A stretch of 64,000 bases of DNA from Ursus arctos (GCF_023065955.2 NW_026622874.1:10336001-10400000), one strand, 5' to 3'; positions 1 to 11,430 are shown, counted from the first letter of the stretch. The notes: generated from the letters alone by a model not told the origin. Program-made: numbers and translations.

Positions 1-293
1 TCCTTAGTTTTTGATGCAAAGTTCCATGATTCATTGTTTGCATATAACACCCAGTGCTCCATGCAATACGTGCCCTCCTTAATACCCATCACCGGGCTAG
101 CCCATTCCCCTACCCCCCTCCAAAACCCTCAGATTGTTTCCCGGAGTCCATAGTCTCTCGTGGATCATCTCCCCCTCCGATTTCCCCCCCCCCCTTCATT
201 TTTTCCTTCCATCTCCTAATGTCCTCCCTGCTATTCCCTATGTTCCACATATAAGTGAAACCATATGATAATTGTCTTTCTCTGCTTGACTTC
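1..293 (-). mobile_element. L1 3' UTR fragment, cut by the window edge
   Basis: This is the reverse complement of the carnivoran L1 3' end. It contains the block around 'ataacacccagtgctcc', then 'gtgccctccttaatacccatc', then 'ttccacatataagtgaaacc'. The same order recurs in the copies at 36.05 and 37.65 kb in this window. The poly(A) end lies to the left, outside the window. Homology fades near 293, so this is a 5'-truncated copy with no coding sequence. A C-rich stretch at 186-195 lies inside the 3' UTR. Confidence 0.85.
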
Positions 294-1690
294 TTCCCAT
301 TTTTAAGTGCTGACCTCTTTGTGCGCCAGACTGCCCGAGACAGTCGCTAGTGGGTCCCCAATCACCATCATCTCTGACAGACCCTTCTGTGGTCATTCTG
401 CAGTGGCTGCTGGGAGGCATGTGTGCTCCCAGCTGCAGTGTTTGTGCCCAGACGTCACTATCATGTAGTCAGCAACTTAAAGCAGAATGGTTTCTTGTCT
501 AGCTCTGTGTCTGTTGGGCTTTATATGTTTACAAAGCTATAGCCTACACCCGGCACATCATCCAGCCCTCCCAATAACCTTTCCCTGCGGAGGGAGAAAC
601 TCCAGGTCTCTCGCCTAGCAAGCGGTAGAGCGCATCAAGCCCAGCTCTTCTGACCCCAGAGTCTCTCCAGACACCATTCTGGGAATGAGAAGCTGGGGAC
701 AAGGCAGGGGTACTATGAGAAGAGCTGACGAGGAAAGGACATGGCTATTTCAGGGGATGAAAGCAGTAGTGGGAGGGGCAAGGGCAAAGACTGAAAGCGA
801 ATGCCCTTGCTAGATGTCAAGCTTAAATACTGATTCCAGCTCTCGAGTATTTCCTCAAAGCGCCCAAAGATGGCCAGAGATGAATTTCTGCCTTTTCCCA
901 CCGCTTCCTAAATCACCCTACGTGGCCGTGACTTGAAGAGCAGAGTGGGGAGGAAGGCCTCTTCTGGGAAGCCCCGAATTTCCTTTCCAGTCTGACATTT
1001 CAGGGGCTAAAATGCCTTAATAACTATTCAAGTCAACCTCCTTGAAATTTAATGTTCTCGAGAGAAGTCAGAACATCAAATCCCTAACATCTTATGTGAA
1101 ATCATTTCTCAAATTACTTCTCTTTTTAATTAAAGAAATTACAACAGCCATAAAGAGGAGTAAAAGACCCTGAAAGATAAACAGGTAAAAACAACATTTG
1201 CTCCAAGCCTCATGGTGCTGTTTAGGGCCAGTCGTGGGGGCAGGTGCAACGAGTGCTCCAGGGACAAGCCCCAGGGGCCAGGGCAGGGGCTCTTTCACCA
1301 GTGCCATGTGGATCGGTGACATGAGAGGAAGGCAGTAAAGACCTCAGCAACATCATGTATGGAAGCACCTGGGGTGGGGGTGGGGCCCGGTGCCGCGAAG
1401 CCTGCCTTCTCTCCAGTGCCTTTGGAAATGCGGCTGTGCAAGCTGACAGTCACTTTCCCTCCAGCAGTGCGCGAGACCTCCTGGATTCTTCAAGGCCGTT
1501 TGGAGGGCTTACCGTGCTGTATGCGTCCTTCCCTAAACTCTTTCTTTTCTTCTGTAGACTCATCAGACACGGACTCAGATACTGATAGTGGAACATTCCG
1601 CAATAACCCCCACTCTTTGCATCAAAAGAGGGACTGCGTGGGACTTTTCTATGGTGCTTATTCTCATGAGTTCATCTCTTAGTGGCTCTC
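294..1690. other. Unique-like spacer with a candidate splice acceptor
   Basis: No recognised repeat or gene. The only exon-like signal is a branch-point-like 'cctaaac', then a pyrimidine tract ending in 'cttctgtag' at about 1548-1556. A short open frame follows (to 1682) with an Asp/Ser/Thr-rich stretch (DSSDTDSDTDSG). No family match is recognised, and the reading frame is set by choice rather than by evidence. Confidence 0.4.
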
Positions 1691-1704
1691 CAAGTTTAAT
1701 AGGT

Positions 1705-1860
1705 GTAAGAGGCACTCAGGCAACTTGTTAATTATGGATTCCCAGGTTTCATCTGTCAGCTTCTGAATCAGAAGTTTCAGATGGGGCTCAGGAAGATATG
1801 CATTTGAATTAAGCGTTTCAGGATACATTGATGCAAATGATGCTTGGATTATGCAAAAGA
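1705..1860. mobile_element. MER5-like hAT DNA transposon remnant
   Basis: Contains the diagnostic core around 'ttctgaatcagaagtttcag', followed by 'atggggctcagg' and 'gatgcaaatgatgctt'. These resemble the MER5A/MER5B non-autonomous hAT elements shared by placental mammals. The copy is degenerate and the ends are approximate. It encodes nothing. Confidence 0.5.
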
Positions 1861-1894
1861 AACACTGTAGTTTGGCTGATTATTTTTACTAAGT

Positions 1895-2010
1895 AGAATA
1901 ATGGGATTTACTTCATTAGATTGTAAATTTCTTGAGTGCAGAGGCCATGTGTCCATACTCCTGCCATAATTCTTAGCATAGTGTCCCGCATACGGTAGGT
2001 TAAATTTAGT
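1895..2010 (+). mobile_element. L2 LINE 3' end fragment
   Basis: Matches the sense L2 3' end order: 'gattgtaaatttcttgag', then 'cagaggccatgtgtc', then 'cttagcatagtgtcccgcat'. It is an ancient, diverged fossil without coding sequence. Confidence 0.6.
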
Positions 2011-2032
2011 TTACCCACAATCCTCAGTTCCT

Positions 2033-2241
2033 TTTTTTTTTTTTTTAAAGATTTTTATTTTTATTTATTTATTTGACAGAGAGAGACAGGCAGTGAGAGA
2101 GGGAACACAAGCAGGGGGAGTGGGAGAGGAAGAAGCAGTCTCCCAGCAGAGAAGCCTGATGTGGGGCTCGATCCCAGAACTCCGGGATCACGCCCTGAGA
2201 CGAAGGCAGACGTTTAACGACTGAGCCACCCAGGCGCCGCA
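2033..2241 (-). mobile_element. Can-SINE (tRNA-derived SINE)
   Basis: Reads minus strand. The poly(T) at left is the A-tail, followed by the GA-rich middle region and the tRNA-like head (RC of GGCGCCTGGGTGGCTCAGTCG) at right. It is flanked by the target-site duplication 'tcagttcct' at 2024-2032 and 2242-2250. Confidence 0.93.
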
Positions 2242-2250
2242 TCAGTTCCT

Positions 2251-3431
2251 ATTTGTTAGTATGAGTGGGGGAACTGAAGAACCAAGTTTGGCTCTAAGTT
2301 TCTGGGCTGAAGAAGACATTGGGGTAAACAGCATGGGGAGGTTTGGGCACGTTGGCCTTGGCATGTAGTAAGAAAATGACCTTAGATTTCAGAACATCAA
2401 ATTCTCCCAGTGTTGTTATATTTTAATGTGAACTGTAAAGCTTTTTTTTCTCCAGAAGCAACTTAAGTCTTATTTTTTTGTGTCTCCTACTATGCCTTTC
2501 TTTGAGTAAGCCCTAATGATGATGGATGATCTCCATTCATCCCAACCTTATTTGTCAATGTCCTTAGCAAGCATTCTATCTAATGAAATCTCATTCTGGT
2601 TTACACCAGGCCTCAGCATCTTATGTACCAGATGTGGGGTGAAAGGTTGTACATAGTCACATCCTAGTAAGCGCGTTAGCTAAGTTCTCAGCGTGCCCTG
2701 AGCTGAGGCAATGGTAGAAGAATATACTTGGATGCATCTGACCCCCATGGAAACAGTGACAGATGATGGCAGGTAGAGAACCTGACTTTTGGGAGTAATG
2801 CCAGTCTAGTGTCAATGGTCAATGGTCAAAACCTAACTCTTTGTGACACAAACCAGAAGTCACTGATTCTTGAATTATACCCAGGAAAGAGAAATTACAT
2901 ACATACTTCAGACAGCATCTTCACAGAAGTTCCAGAGAAAAATCAAGCAATTTTAGCCAAGTTCTAAGGCAACCTTGGAGACGTATGACATTACAGAGCC
3001 TGGAATGGGGATACAGGTGGGTAGACTGCATAGACTTTCTCCTGCAGAAGAAAACAGATCCATTGGTCCAAAATAAAATTTTATCCTGACAGTGTTCCAT
3101 CATTTGGCATCACAGAAAATGTTATTAATATGAGTCCCTGAGAAGCAATGAAGCCAAATTAAAAAGTTAACGTTAGAGTCCCTCGTACTGGAAAGGTTTT
3201 GCTGACCATCTGCTGAAGGAAGTTCTGGAGATCCACTTCTCTTTGAATTCCCTACCCATTAAGTGCGTTTACAAAGAAGCAGGAGGCTTACTGCCGGAAA
3301 TGTCAGCACCACCTGCCGCACCTCAATTTTCTCAATTAAAAAAAATTTAGACTCCGACCCACTGTAGGAGGAACCGTCTGTTTCAGTGATGGTTTTGCTG
3401 GTCTCTAGATTAGCCCAGGAGGTGGGGGATT
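2251..3431. other. Unique-like spacer
   Basis: No recognised repeat or gene. There is a small tandem of 'gtcaatg' near 2811-2826. The open frames are about 60 codons or less and are not family-like. Confidence 0.5.
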
Positions 3432-5063
3432 CTTCAGGCATTTTTTTTTAATTTAAAAAAAGTTTTTATTTTAATTCCAGTTAGTTAATATACAGGGCTA
3501 TATTAGTTTCAGTGTACAATATAGTGATTCGAAAGTTCCATACATTCCAATACAAGTACATTCCTCAATCTCCATCACCTATTTCACCCATCCATCCCTA
3601 CTTATCTCCCCTATGATGACCATCAGTTGGTTCTGTATAATTTAGAGTCTGTTTCTTGATTTCTCTCTCTTTTTTCCTTTTGCTTATGCTTGTTTTGTTT
3701 CTTAAATTCCACATATCAGTGAAATCATATATTTGTCTTTCTCTGACTTATTTCGCTTAGCATTATACTCTCTAGCTCCGTCCATGTCCTTGCAAATGGC
3801 AAGACTTGATTTGTTTTTATGGCTGAATGAAATTATATTATCACTTCTTTTTTATCCATTCATCAATCAATGGACACTTGGGCTGCTTCCATATCCTGGC
3901 TGTTGTAAATAATGCTGTTATGAGCATAGGGGTGTGTGTGAACCTTTGAATTAGTGTTTTTGCATTCTTTCAGTAAATATCCAGTAGTAGGATTGCTAGA
4001 TTATAAGATAGTTCTATTTCTAACTTATTGAGGAACCTCCATACTGTTTTCTACAGTGGCTGCACAAGTTTGCATTCCCACCAACAGTGCAAGAAGGTTC
4101 CTTTTTCTCCACATCCTCACCGACACCTTTGTTTCTTGTGTTGTTGATTTTAGCCATTCTGACAGGTGCGAGGTGATCTCTCATTGAAGTTTTGATTTGC
4201 ATTTCCCTGATGGTGAGTGATGACGAGCATCTTTTCATGTGTCGGTCATCTGGACGTCTTCTTTGGAGAAATATCTTCATAATGTCTGCCCATTTTTTAT
4301 TGGGTTATTTGTTTTTTTGGTGTTGAGTTGCATAAGTTCTTTATATATTTGGATACTAACCCTTTATCAGATACGTCATTTACAAATATCTTCTCCCATT
4401 CCGAAGGGTGCCTTTTAGTTTTGTTGATTGTTCCCTTCTCTAGGCAGAAACTTTTTGTTTTGATGAAGTCCCAATAGTTTATCTTTGCCATTGTTTTCCC
4501 TTACCTCAGGAGACATGACTACAAAAAAGTTGCTACGATTCATGCAAAGAAGTTACTGCCTGCCTTCTCTTCTAGGATTATTATGGTTTCAGGTATCACA
4601 TTTAGGTCTTTAATCTATTTTGAATTATTTTTGTGGATGGTGTAAGAGGGTGGGCCCGTTTCATTCCTTTGCATGTCGCTGTCCAGTTTTCCCCACACCA
4701 TTTGTTGAAGAGACTTTTTCCCATTGGATGTTCTTTCCTGCTTTGTCAAATGCTAATTGACCATACTGTTGTGGGCTTATTTCTGAATTTTCTATTCTGT
4801 TGCCCTTGATCTCTGTGTCTATTTTTGTTCCAGTACCATCTTTTTTTGATTACTGCAACTTTGTAATATAACTTGAAGTCCAGAATTATGATGCCTCCGG
4901 CTTTGCTTATCTTTTTCAAGATTGCTTTGGCTATGTGAGGTCTTTTGTCATTCCATACAAATTTTAGGATTGTGTGTTTCAGTTCTGTGAAAAACTGGCT
5001 GTTGGTATTTTCATAGGGATTGCATGAAATCTGTAGATTGCTTTGGGTAGTATAGACATTTTT

Positions 5064-5238
5064 AAAAAAAGATTTTATTTATTTATTTGACAGGGAGAGA
5101 GAGAGAGGAAACACAAGCAGGGGGAGTGGGAGAGGGAGAAGCAGGCTCCCAGCGGAGCAGGGAGCCCGACGTGGGGCTCGATCCCACACGCCCCGAGCCG
5201 AAGGCAGACACTTAATGACTGAGCAACCCAGGCTCTCC
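5064..5238 (-). mobile_element. Can-SINE inside L1
   Basis: Minus-strand SINE inserted in L1 ORF2 antisense sequence. The diverged target duplication is 'tagtatagacatttt' at about 5048-5063, against 'tagtgtagatatttt' at about 5239-5253. The head is shortened and diverged (ends 'aacccaggctctc'). It is younger than the host L1. Confidence 0.88.
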
Positions 5239-5433
5239 TAGTGTAGATATTTTAACAATATTTGTTCTTCCAATCCATGAGCATGGAGTGTCTTTCCGTT
5301 CCTTTGTGTCTTCTTCCATTTATTTCATCAGTGTTTTATAGTTTTCAGAGTATAGTTCTTTTACCTCTTTGGTTAGGTTTATTCCTAGGTATCTTACAAT
5401 TTTTGGTGCAATTGTAAATGGGATTGTTTTCTT

Positions 5434-5630
5434 TTTTTTTTTTAAGATTTTTTTTTTTTTTATGTGACAGAGAGACAGCCAGCGAGAGAGGGAACACAGC
5501 AGGGGGAGTAGGAGAGGAAGAAGCAGGCTCATAGCGGAGAAGCCTGACGTGGGGCTCGATCCCGGAACGCCAGGATCACGCCCTGAGCCAAAGGCAGACG
5601 CTTTAACGACTGCGCTACCCAGGCGCCCCG
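5434..5630 (-). mobile_element. Can-SINE inside L1
   Basis: Full-length-looking minus-strand SINE with a T-rich left end and the head ending 'caggcgccccg' at right. The target duplication 'ggattgttttctt' at 5421-5433 and 5631-5643 is perfect, so the insertion is relatively young. It splits L1 ORF2 of the 3.4-6.5 kb element. Confidence 0.93.
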
Positions 5631-6466
5631 GGATTGTTTTCTTAATTTCTCTTTCTGCTTTGATTGGTTTTGTATCCTGTGACTTTACTGAATTTGTGTA
5701 TCAGTTCTAGCCGTGTTTTGGCGGAGTCTTTTTGGGTTTCTATATATAGTGTTATGTCATCTGAAAATTTTACGTCGTCCTTACTGTTTTGGATGCCTTG
5801 TCTTTCTTTTTGTTGCCTGACTGCCGTGGCTGGGACTTCGAGTACTGTGTTGAATAACAGTGGTGACAGCAGATATCCTTGTCTTGTTCCTGATCCTAGG
5901 GGGAAGGGGGGATCTTCGTTTTCCCCCCTGGAGGATGATGTTAGCTGTGGGTTGTTTATAAACGGCCACTGTTATGTTGAGGTCTGTTCCCTCTACACCT
6001 ACTTTGTTGAGGGTTCTTATCATGAATGGATGTTGTATTTTGTGAAATGCTTTTTCTATGTCTATTGAGATGATCATACGGTTCCTATCCTTTCTCTTAC
6101 TGATGTGATGTGTCATGTTGTTTGATTTGCAAGTATTGAACCACGCTTGCAACCGAGAATAAATCCCACTGGGTTGTGGTGAATGATTTTTTAATGTAGT
6201 GTTGGATTCAGTTTGCTAGTATTTTGTTGAAGATATTTGCCTCTGTGTTCATCAGGGATGTTGGCCTGCAGATCTCTTTTTTGTGGTGTCTTTATGTGGT
6301 TTTGGTATCAGGGTCATGCTGGCCTCATAGGATGAATTTGGAAGTTTTCCTTCCTTTTTTATTTTTTGGAATAGTTTGCGAAGAAGAGGTATTAATTTTG
6401 CTTTAGAAGTTTGGTAGAATTTGCCTGTGAAGCCATGTGGTCCTGGACTTTTGTTTGTTGGCAGGC

Positions 6467-7650
6467 CTTCAGGATTCTAAGCCTCCCTCCTTTTGCTTTC
6501 TCTCGGGTACATGGGGCATAATTGCTCTCCTCTACTTTGTTGCAATGAGGATGGAACCAGGTAAGTCTTCCTACCTTCCTTGAGCTCTGATGGTTCACCC
6601 CGTATTGCAAACTCAGAGCACTGTAACTGGGGGATGCTCTTCCGGGTCTCACTGTCTTCAATTTTCTAAAGTATTGTCTCTGCAGCATCGTGTCCTCTCA
6701 TCTAGCAGCTTTCCTCCAAGCACACTGTACTTTCCAGCCATCCTAAAGGTGGTCTGTGGTGACAAGTTTTTGTCAGTTTCTCTTGCCTTCTCTTTCTTGG
6801 GTTCCACTTTCTGGTTTGCCCAGCACCCCGCTCTGTCAGAGAAAGCAAGCTGAGAATGTGCTGGACTAGTGCTTGGCAAGTGCGAATCAAGGAAGCAGGG
6901 CAGACATTAGAGATACACTTCCCCTCCCTGTCAGAAAAAATGTTTTTCTAGTCTGCGTGGAGTTTAATTGTGATCCCTTGTGGAGGAAACTGGGACTATT
7001 CTCAGTGATGTCCCACATCCCCTGGGTGCTGGGTGGGGAGTGACACGCGCCCCTGCTCTGTGGCACTCAGGGCTCTTCCTGGAAGGCTGAGCACAGGCAG
7101 TGGGTGGGGCCACGGACCAGAGCCACCTCTTCTCACACTGCCTGCTCTCCTCTGTGGGGCGGGTTTGTCCACTCGCCTGCCCTGTGCAGTTTATCAGTGC
7201 TTAGCAGTGACAGTCCTGGTTCATAGGAACAGTTCTGAAGCTTCCTACATAGGGCTTTGTGCCTTCTTTCTTATCAAGACTCCTGTGCCCTACTTGCACC
7301 CCTCACGTGGTGAAGGTCAGCGTAGGTCATTGGACCCTGGGAGAGAGAGGCCCTGTTCCCACATTACTTGAATGCCTTTCAGTTGACCAGCCCACCCTGT
7401 GTTGTCTATACAGCTGATTGAGGCCAAATGCTTCAGTCAACACATGAACAGACTCAGCCAGTCATCCTGTCTACCCTGTCCTGACCGCAGTGCAGAGCTG
7501 CTGTTTCCCTCCAGTCTGGGGCTCTGGGTTCCAACCCTATCCTGAGCAGACACAGGAAGATTTGAGTCCCTGAAAGAGTCCTTAAGGAAGAGATGGTCTG
7601 ATGTCTTCTCCAGTTCCAAGTCCTGCCAGTACAGGTGCTTTCCCTTATTA
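6467..7650. other. Unique-like spacer
   Basis: No repeat family recognised. It includes a moderately GC-rich part (about 7020-7400) with open frames of 60-110 codons on both strands. None shows a domain, and the GC-rich part is not dense enough in CpG to be called an island by eye. Confidence 0.45.
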
Positions 7651-7654
7651 CTTA

Positions 7655-8156
7655 CTCTCTGCCTCTCCCCCTCCCTCCCTTTCTTCCTCCTCTCTCGCCT
7701 CCATTTCTCTTCCTGTCCCTCTCTCCCTCCCTTCTTCTCTCCCTTGCTCCCTCTCCCTTTCTCTCTACCTTTTTCCCTCCCTGTCTCTCTCTCCCTCTCT
7801 CCCTTCCTCCCTTTCTTCCTCCTCTCTCTCCCCATCCCTCTCTCCCTCTCTCTTTCTCTCCCTCCCTCCCTTTCTCTCTACCTTTTTCCCTCCCTGTGTC
7901 TCACCCTCTCTCTCTCCCTCCTTCTCTCCCTTCTCTTCCTCTTCCCCTCTCTCTCCCTCTTCCTCTCTCTTTCTTTCCCTCCGTCTCTCTTCCTCTCTTC
8001 CCCTCCCCCATTTCTCTCCCTCCCCCTCTCTCCTTCCTTCCCCCTCCCCTTCTCCTTCCCTCCCTTCCTCCCCCCTCTCTTCTTTCCTCCTTCTCTCCCT
8101 CCTCTTTCCCTCCCTCCCTCTTTCCCTTTCTCCCTCCTTCTCCTCCTCCCCCACAT
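7655..8156. repeat. About 500 bp polypyrimidine (C/T) tract
   Basis: Almost uninterrupted C and T on the plus strand (CCCTCTCTCCCTCCCTTTCTT-like) for about half a kilobase, with internal near-repeats such as 'ctctctacctttttccctcc' at about 7761 and 7874. All long open frames here (Ser/Pro/Leu-only on plus, Arg/Glu/Gly-only on minus) are products of composition. Such tracts can adopt triplex (H-DNA) structure. Confidence 0.95.
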
Positions 8157-8700
8157 ATAAAGCAGGCTGTACCTTCACTCAGCATCTCCCAGCCTTTCTT
8201 CCCACCTTGTTCAATCTCCCCCTGTTTCTAGCAAATAATGACATTAATGGGGAAAACCACCCACTTCACATGATTTTAAATGACTATGACTTATATGCCT
8301 GAATGAACTGTTGGTTTGACATGTCTCTTTGACATTGAGGGAGCCAGGTCCAGGGGTAATGCCGTGAAGAGAAGTTTGGGTAAAATGAAAAAGACTTTGG
8401 GAATAAAAAACATTTGTAGGTGAAGATCTAAATCTTACTTTCTGGAAAGGCGGCTTGTTGGTGAGGAGTGCCAGTTGTAACGAGGCCTGAGTCAGCTAAG
8501 CAGCTTCATTTCAGACCAGCAAGTGGTACCAAGTGACACCCAAGACAGCCGGGCCCAGAGTCACTACTGATTCCCCCGTTCCTCCCTCTGGAGTAGTTTC
8601 CGTTATTTTGGGGTTTTTTCCTTTGCTCCCCCCTCCGCCCCGCCAGCTTTCAATGTGTCCTGAAACAGCCCTAAAGAAGCTTCTAAAAGTTGTAATCATC
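8157..8700. other. Unique-like spacer
   Basis: Nothing recognised between the polypyrimidine tract and the MIR at 8.7 kb. Confidence 0.45.
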
Positions 8701-8704
8701 TAAA

Positions 8705-8960
8705 TAATAACACAATAATACATAGTAATCATTTGTTTTATGACAGGCAATATACCAAATGATTTACATAATTATCTCATTGAAGGCTCGTAATGTACAT
8801 ATAAAGTATAGGCGTCGTTACCACCATATTACAGATGAAAAAAAAAAGAGGTCTGGAGAGGTTAAGTGACTTCCCAAGGTCAAACTCCTAGTTAGTGGCA
8901 GAGCAGAATTAGACCTTTTAATCTTCTAAATTTGAGACCAAAGCTCCTTCCATTACATTT
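8705..8960 (-). mobile_element. MIR SINE
   Basis: Antisense MIR signature: 'ccatattacagatgaaaa', then 'gagaggttaagtgacttccc', 'aaggtcaaactcctagttag' and 'gcagagcagaatt'. It is an ancient, non-coding tRNA-derived SINE. Confidence 0.85.
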
Positions 8961-9124
8961 TGGCTGTTCTCAGTCTTTGTAGGTACAGAGGGGATAGTCA
9001 TAGCCTTGAAAACTCTCATTCAAGAAGACACCACGGAAGAAGGATCAGCCCCTGAGTCCTTCAATGGCAAGGGAGACATTCATAGACAATAGGGTTTGTC
9101 ATGAGAAAAATAAGTCCTTAGACT

Positions 9125-9310
9125 AATGAGTTCGTTTATCGAGCAAGTACTTATTACAAACCTATTATGTATAAGGTCTCATTCAAGAGCTGGAGATACA
9201 GCGGAGAAAAAGGGAAACAATAGGTACTTTTCCTCCCCTCATAAAGCTTATATTCCAGTGGGAAGAGACATGATAAACAAAAAAGTGAAGTGTCATCCAG
9301 AGAATTGAAA
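9125..9310 (-). mobile_element. L2 LINE 3' end fragment
   Basis: Antisense L2 3' end: 'gcaagtacttattacaaacc', then 'gagctggagatacagcgg', 'cataaagcttatattccag' and 'tgggaagagacatgataaac'. Confidence 0.75.
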
Positions 9311-9339
9311 TCAGTCAACGGGATAGAAAGTGACTTCGG

Positions 9340-9810
9340 TGACAGATTTTTTGGTAGAAACTGACAAGTTGATTTAAATGGAACTACAAAGACCTGTAAA
9401 AGCCAAAGCCATTTTTGAAAAAGTATTCTTTTTAAGCTTTATTAAGCTTGAAGACTTAACATTACCAGATTTCAAGACTTACTTATAAAGGTACAATAAT
9501 CAAGACAGTTGGTGCCAACATATTTACAAAAAACGACACGGCCCGGCGAGAGTGCAGTGGAGTTCGGCGATAGATCCACATACATATGGTCAACTTATTT
9601 TGGATAAAAGTGGCGAAGGAGTTCAATGGAAAAAGGATAATCTTATGAAAAGTGGTGTGAAAACAATCGATAATCATATGCAACAAAAAGATTCAAATCT
9701 TACCTCATGCCAGATATAAAAATACATTTGATGTGGAAAATCATAGGCTAAATGTAAGAGTTAAAACTGTAAAACTTTCAGAAGAAAAAAGAGAAGGAAA
9801 TCTTAGTGGC
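9340..9810 (+). mobile_element. Old L1 (L1M-type) ORF2 fragment
   Basis: Sense L1 ORF2 3' half by order: 'acattaccagatttcaag', 'aaaggtacaataatcaagac', 'acatacatatggtcaact', 'ggagttcaatggaaaaag', 'cttacctcatgccagatat' and 'aaactgtaaaactttcag'. It is heavily mutated and has no open ORF2. A short stretch at 9536-9560 is unusually CpG-rich and looks unlike L1. Confidence 0.75.
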
Positions 9811-9929
9811 TGTAGGTCCAGCCGAGGAGGCTGGAGCCCAGTAGGGGAGGGTGGTGAGGAGCTGGGCATTACTGAAGTGAGCAGAGGTGTTAAGTTTAAC
9901 TTATTTGTCAAGAGTATTTTATAAAGTTG

Positions 9930-10260
9930 TTGAATATTTTGGGAAGGAGGCATGTAGCATTCGGTTGTCCCTTGATTTACATCTTGAAAAGGTCATTCTG
10001 AATGCTGTTTGGACCATGTTTTTTTAGTGAGGTCAAAGGCCAAGGGGGCACTTTGGTTAGGAGGCTGTGGTGGTAGTGGGGATGAGAGATGGTGGTGCCT
10101 TGCTGGGGGTGATACCAGTGGAGATGGAAAGGAGTGGACAGACGCTGATTATGCTTAGGGAGTAGAGGTGAATGGACTTTGAAGATGGGTTGGAGGTAGT
10201 GGGTGGTGGGAGAGAGAGAGACAAGAGTGGGAGAAGCTGCTGGATTCTGGCTTAAGCCAC
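9930..10260 (-). mobile_element. L2 LINE internal fragment
   Basis: Antisense L2 text: 'ttaggaggctgtggtggtag', 'gatggtggtgccttgctggg', 'gtggagatggaaaggagtgg' and 'gagagagagacaagagtggg'. Diverged and non-coding. Confidence 0.6.
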
Positions 10261-10309
10261 TGCTACAGGGGATGGATTGATCCCTGAGATAGAAAACAAG
10301 ATCAGTGGA

Positions 10310-10480
10310 AGACTTTCAGATACATTATCTCTTGTTTTGACAACAATCCTTGAGAGGCAGTAAAAATATAACTCCTGGTTTACAAATTAGGTAGTTAAGC
10401 TCCTGAGAGAATAGATTTGTTTCAATCCACACAGCTGGTACATGGAAAGGCTGTGTGGCACACTGGGCTTCTTGGAGCAG
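10310..10480 (-). mobile_element. MIR SINE
   Basis: Antisense MIR remnant: 'acaacaatccttgagaggca', 'ggtttacaaattaggtag' and 'ccacacagctggtacatgg'. The boundaries are approximate. Confidence 0.6.
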
Positions 10481-11210
10481 GAGCTCTGTTGCTTGTTTCC
10501 CTACCAAACTGACCTCCCCGGAGCCAGAAAGAATCCTGCTCCTCAACCCCGTTCCCGTTGCTGAGTACAGTCACTTGATTCTTTCCTGCTACAGCTCTAT
10601 TTCAGACTAATTTACCTCGTCCTTAAGACTTTGACACGCAGACAGTTTAACAGCTCTTTCAGACATCTCTTTCTGCTAAAAGATGCCATGTCCCTATTTT
10701 TGGAAGTCAGATGACGCACAGGAAAGGTAATGTGATAGGGAACGTTTTGCCCCTTGTAAATCACTGACTCAAATCATACCCAGATTACGAGAGATACAAA
10801 TACCCAAAGACTGCGTGATGACACCTGTAAAGGCGCCAGGGCACACTTGCGCTCCTCTTTGATGTTTCAAGAGGATTTACACAGAATAATAAAGACGATC
10901 GGAAACGCAGGTTTAGATATTTTACAGACATTATCTCCCCTACTTTTTACAGTAACAGTGGAAAGCTCAGGAAGGCTAATTTCCCCAAACATCTAGAAAG
11001 TGCCTGTGTGAATACTTGATTCCAAGTCTGTAAAGCCAAACAAAGGTCGTGTTCCTTTCACTGTGATACCTACTTATTGCAGGGAAGAAATCCAATGCTG
11101 CTTGGTCTTGCCCCCTTGACCTTTAGTGTCTTCCTCTGCCTCCCCCCTCCCAACTGGTCAGCATTAGGGGTGGGAAGCAGGCACAATTCGCTGCAATTGG
11201 TTACTTTAGT
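10481..11210. other. Spacer with a possible MIR remnant
   Basis: Mostly unrecognised. At about 10905-11030 'gatattttacagacattatc' and 'gaaagctcaggaaggctaat' suggest a very diverged antisense MIR. No gene is seen. Confidence 0.4.
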
Positions 11211-11225
11211 AAAGAATTTGTTATC

Positions 11226-11430
11226 GGGGGCACCTGGGTGGCTCAGTCGATTAAGCATCTGACTCTTGGTTTTGGCTCAGATCATGATCTCAGGGTCCTG
11301 GGATCGAGCTCCACGTTGGGCTTCACGATCAGCTGGAGTCTGCTTCCCCCCTCTCTCCCTCTGCCCCTCCCCTGCTTGTGTGCTCTCTCTCTCTCAAATA
11401 AATAAATAAATAAATAAATCTTAAAAAAAA
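11226..11430 (+). mobile_element. Can-SINE, older subfamily
   Basis: Plus strand. The head is 'ggcacctgggtggctcagtc', then 'gactcttggttttggctcag', a CT-rich part and an (AAAT)n tail. The target duplication is 'aaagaatttgttatc' (11211-11225) against 'aaagaatctattatc' (11431-11445). The head variant and the two mismatches suggest an older insertion than the 26.8 kb copy. Confidence 0.93.

Larger units (their letters stand above)
3439..6466 (-). mobile_element. 5'-truncated L1 with ORF2 reverse-transcriptase remnant
   Basis: Reads minus strand. The 3' end and A-tail remnant are at about 3439-3470, the 3' UTR runs to about 4015, and ORF2 continues to 6466, where the copy stops within the reverse transcriptase. 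Recognisable peptide pieces include the C-terminal ORF2 segment (RC 4020-4490), RT motif A (SIDIEKAF, RC within 5781-6152) and the RT active-site box at 5756-5767. That box reads FSDD where L1 normally has FADD. ORF2 is broken by stops and frameshifts and by two later SINE insertions. A short possible target duplication 'cttcagg' lies at 3432-3438 and 6467-6473. The element cannot be active. Confidence 0.9.

Noticed and set aside
5664..6152. Frames of 123-134 codons on both strands
   Set aside because: The minus frame is L1 ORF2 RT and the plus frame is its antisense; both belong to a dead element.
7601..8302. Several long open frames (up to 233 codons) on both strands
   Set aside because: They consist only of the residues forced by a C/T or G/A tract (Ser/Pro/Leu or Arg/Glu/Gly) and reflect composition, not coding.
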